Shown in pieces: positions 14,796 through 14,982 of a stretch of 14,982 bases of DNA. Both the position numbers and the translations under genes were made by a program. The stretch is from Treponema sp. Lineage in GTDB: Bacteria; Spirochaetota; Spirochaetia; Treponematales; Treponemataceae. The DNA lies in the NCBI GenBank assembly GCA_017613485.1, contig JAGADS010000254.1, forward strand, positions 1 through 14,982, in the 5' to 3' direction. Each line of letters starts with the position of its first letter. Position 1 is the first letter of the stretch. Under the pieces are notes generated by a model. That model worked only from the letters and a program-made list of their open reading frames with translations, searched no databases and had not been told where the DNA came from.

Positions 14796-14982
14796 TTATT
14801 TTGTAAATCCCCTCTGTTCAAGCCAAGAATATAAATCCTCGTTCCAATGCGTGCGTTTCATGAATTTATTGTTGTTCATTCCGAATCCATGTCCGCCTTT
14901 TTCATATTCCGCAAATGTAATGTCATGGCCTTTTTCCTTTATGGCATTGTAAAGCCTCTGACTGTTTTCGAATTTGACTACA
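14796..14982 (-). CDS. C-terminal fragment of an alpha/beta hydrolase, probably an esterase (partial)
   Basis: Only the last 61 codons are in the window; the gene continues past the right edge. The fragment contains A-E-Y-E-K-G-G-H-G-F-G-M, where the His of G-G-H-G-F-G is the expected catalytic histidine. It ends in a helix with W-x-x-D-L-Y-S-W-L. This ending is typical of acetyl-esterase/dienelactone-hydrolase-like proteins such as those annotated as xylan or feruloyl esterases. It lies 4 bp upstream of the acyltransferase start, so the two are probably co-transcribed. It could be a polysaccharide esterase or an acyl-ester hydrolase of the lipid pathway; the fragment cannot tell these apart. 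Confidence 0.65.
   Translation of the reverse strand, partial: VVKFENSQRLYNAIKEKGHDITFAEYEKGGHGFGMNNNKFMKRTHWNEDLYSWLEQRGFTK

Noticed and set aside
14792..14821. TTG start for the acyltransferase inside the upstream esterase gene
   Set aside because: The extra ten residues are unlike an LPLAT N-terminus and no RBS precedes the TTG; the ATG at 14791 directly follows the esterase stop.
1..14982. Search for tRNA, rRNA, CRISPR repeats, transposases or attachment sites
   Set aside because: No repeated spacer arrays, transposase motifs or RNA gene signatures were seen. Nearly all bases are accounted for by protein genes, and no gap between genes exceeds about 120 bp.

Overview
The window is a densely packed, moderately A+T-rich bacterial chromosome segment. 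It has almost no intergenic space, and I see no tRNA, rRNA, CRISPR array or insertion sequence. The gene content suggests a spirochaete, most likely a Treponema-like gut or rumen species. It carries a FecR-domain envelope protein, two class III adenylate cyclases with different membrane sensor regions, a DegV/FakA-type fatty acid kinase pair, and an esterase resembling plant-wall-polysaccharide esterases. The genus assignment is inference from gene content; no marker gene is present.

Layout: (1) 1-1366, + strand: a 5'-truncated FecR-domain protein followed by two related beta-rich domains. (2) 1423-2904, + strand: a seven-TM adenylate cyclase behind a good sigma70-like promoter. (3) 2901-4430, - strand: a second, class IIIb-like adenylate cyclase with a HAMP domain, meeting the first tail-to-tail with interlocked stop codons (CTAA). 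(4) 4529-8808, + strand: a tightly coupled four-gene operon of fakB (DegV), fakA (fatty acid kinase), a membrane-anchored alpha/beta-hydrolase-fold protein with Cys in the nucleophile position, and a GT2 glycosyltransferase. (5) 14982-8779, - strand: an operon read right to left. It holds the C-terminus of an esterase, a PlsC-like acyltransferase, an acyl-activating AMP ligase, a dedicated acyl carrier protein, a COG4648-like membrane protein with an extra C-terminal domain, and an MMPL/RND lipid exporter. It converges on the GT2 gene with a 30-bp overlap.

Working model (inference): the two converging operons form one lipid-handling locus. FakB/FakA would activate free fatty acids as acyl phosphates. 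The AMP ligase would load an acyl group on the dedicated ACP. The PlsC-like enzyme, the Cys-type alpha/beta-fold protein and GT2 would assemble a (glyco)lipid, and the COG4648-like and MMPL proteins would move it across the inner membrane. The ligase, ACP, COG4648, MMPL, acyltransferase and GT2 set recalls the accessory genes of aryl polyene (APE)/flexirubin-type clusters. However, no ketosynthase, ketoreductase or dehydratase lies in the window, so this looks like the loading and export half of such a pathway coupled to fatty acid scavenging. This combination is the most interesting feature of the window.
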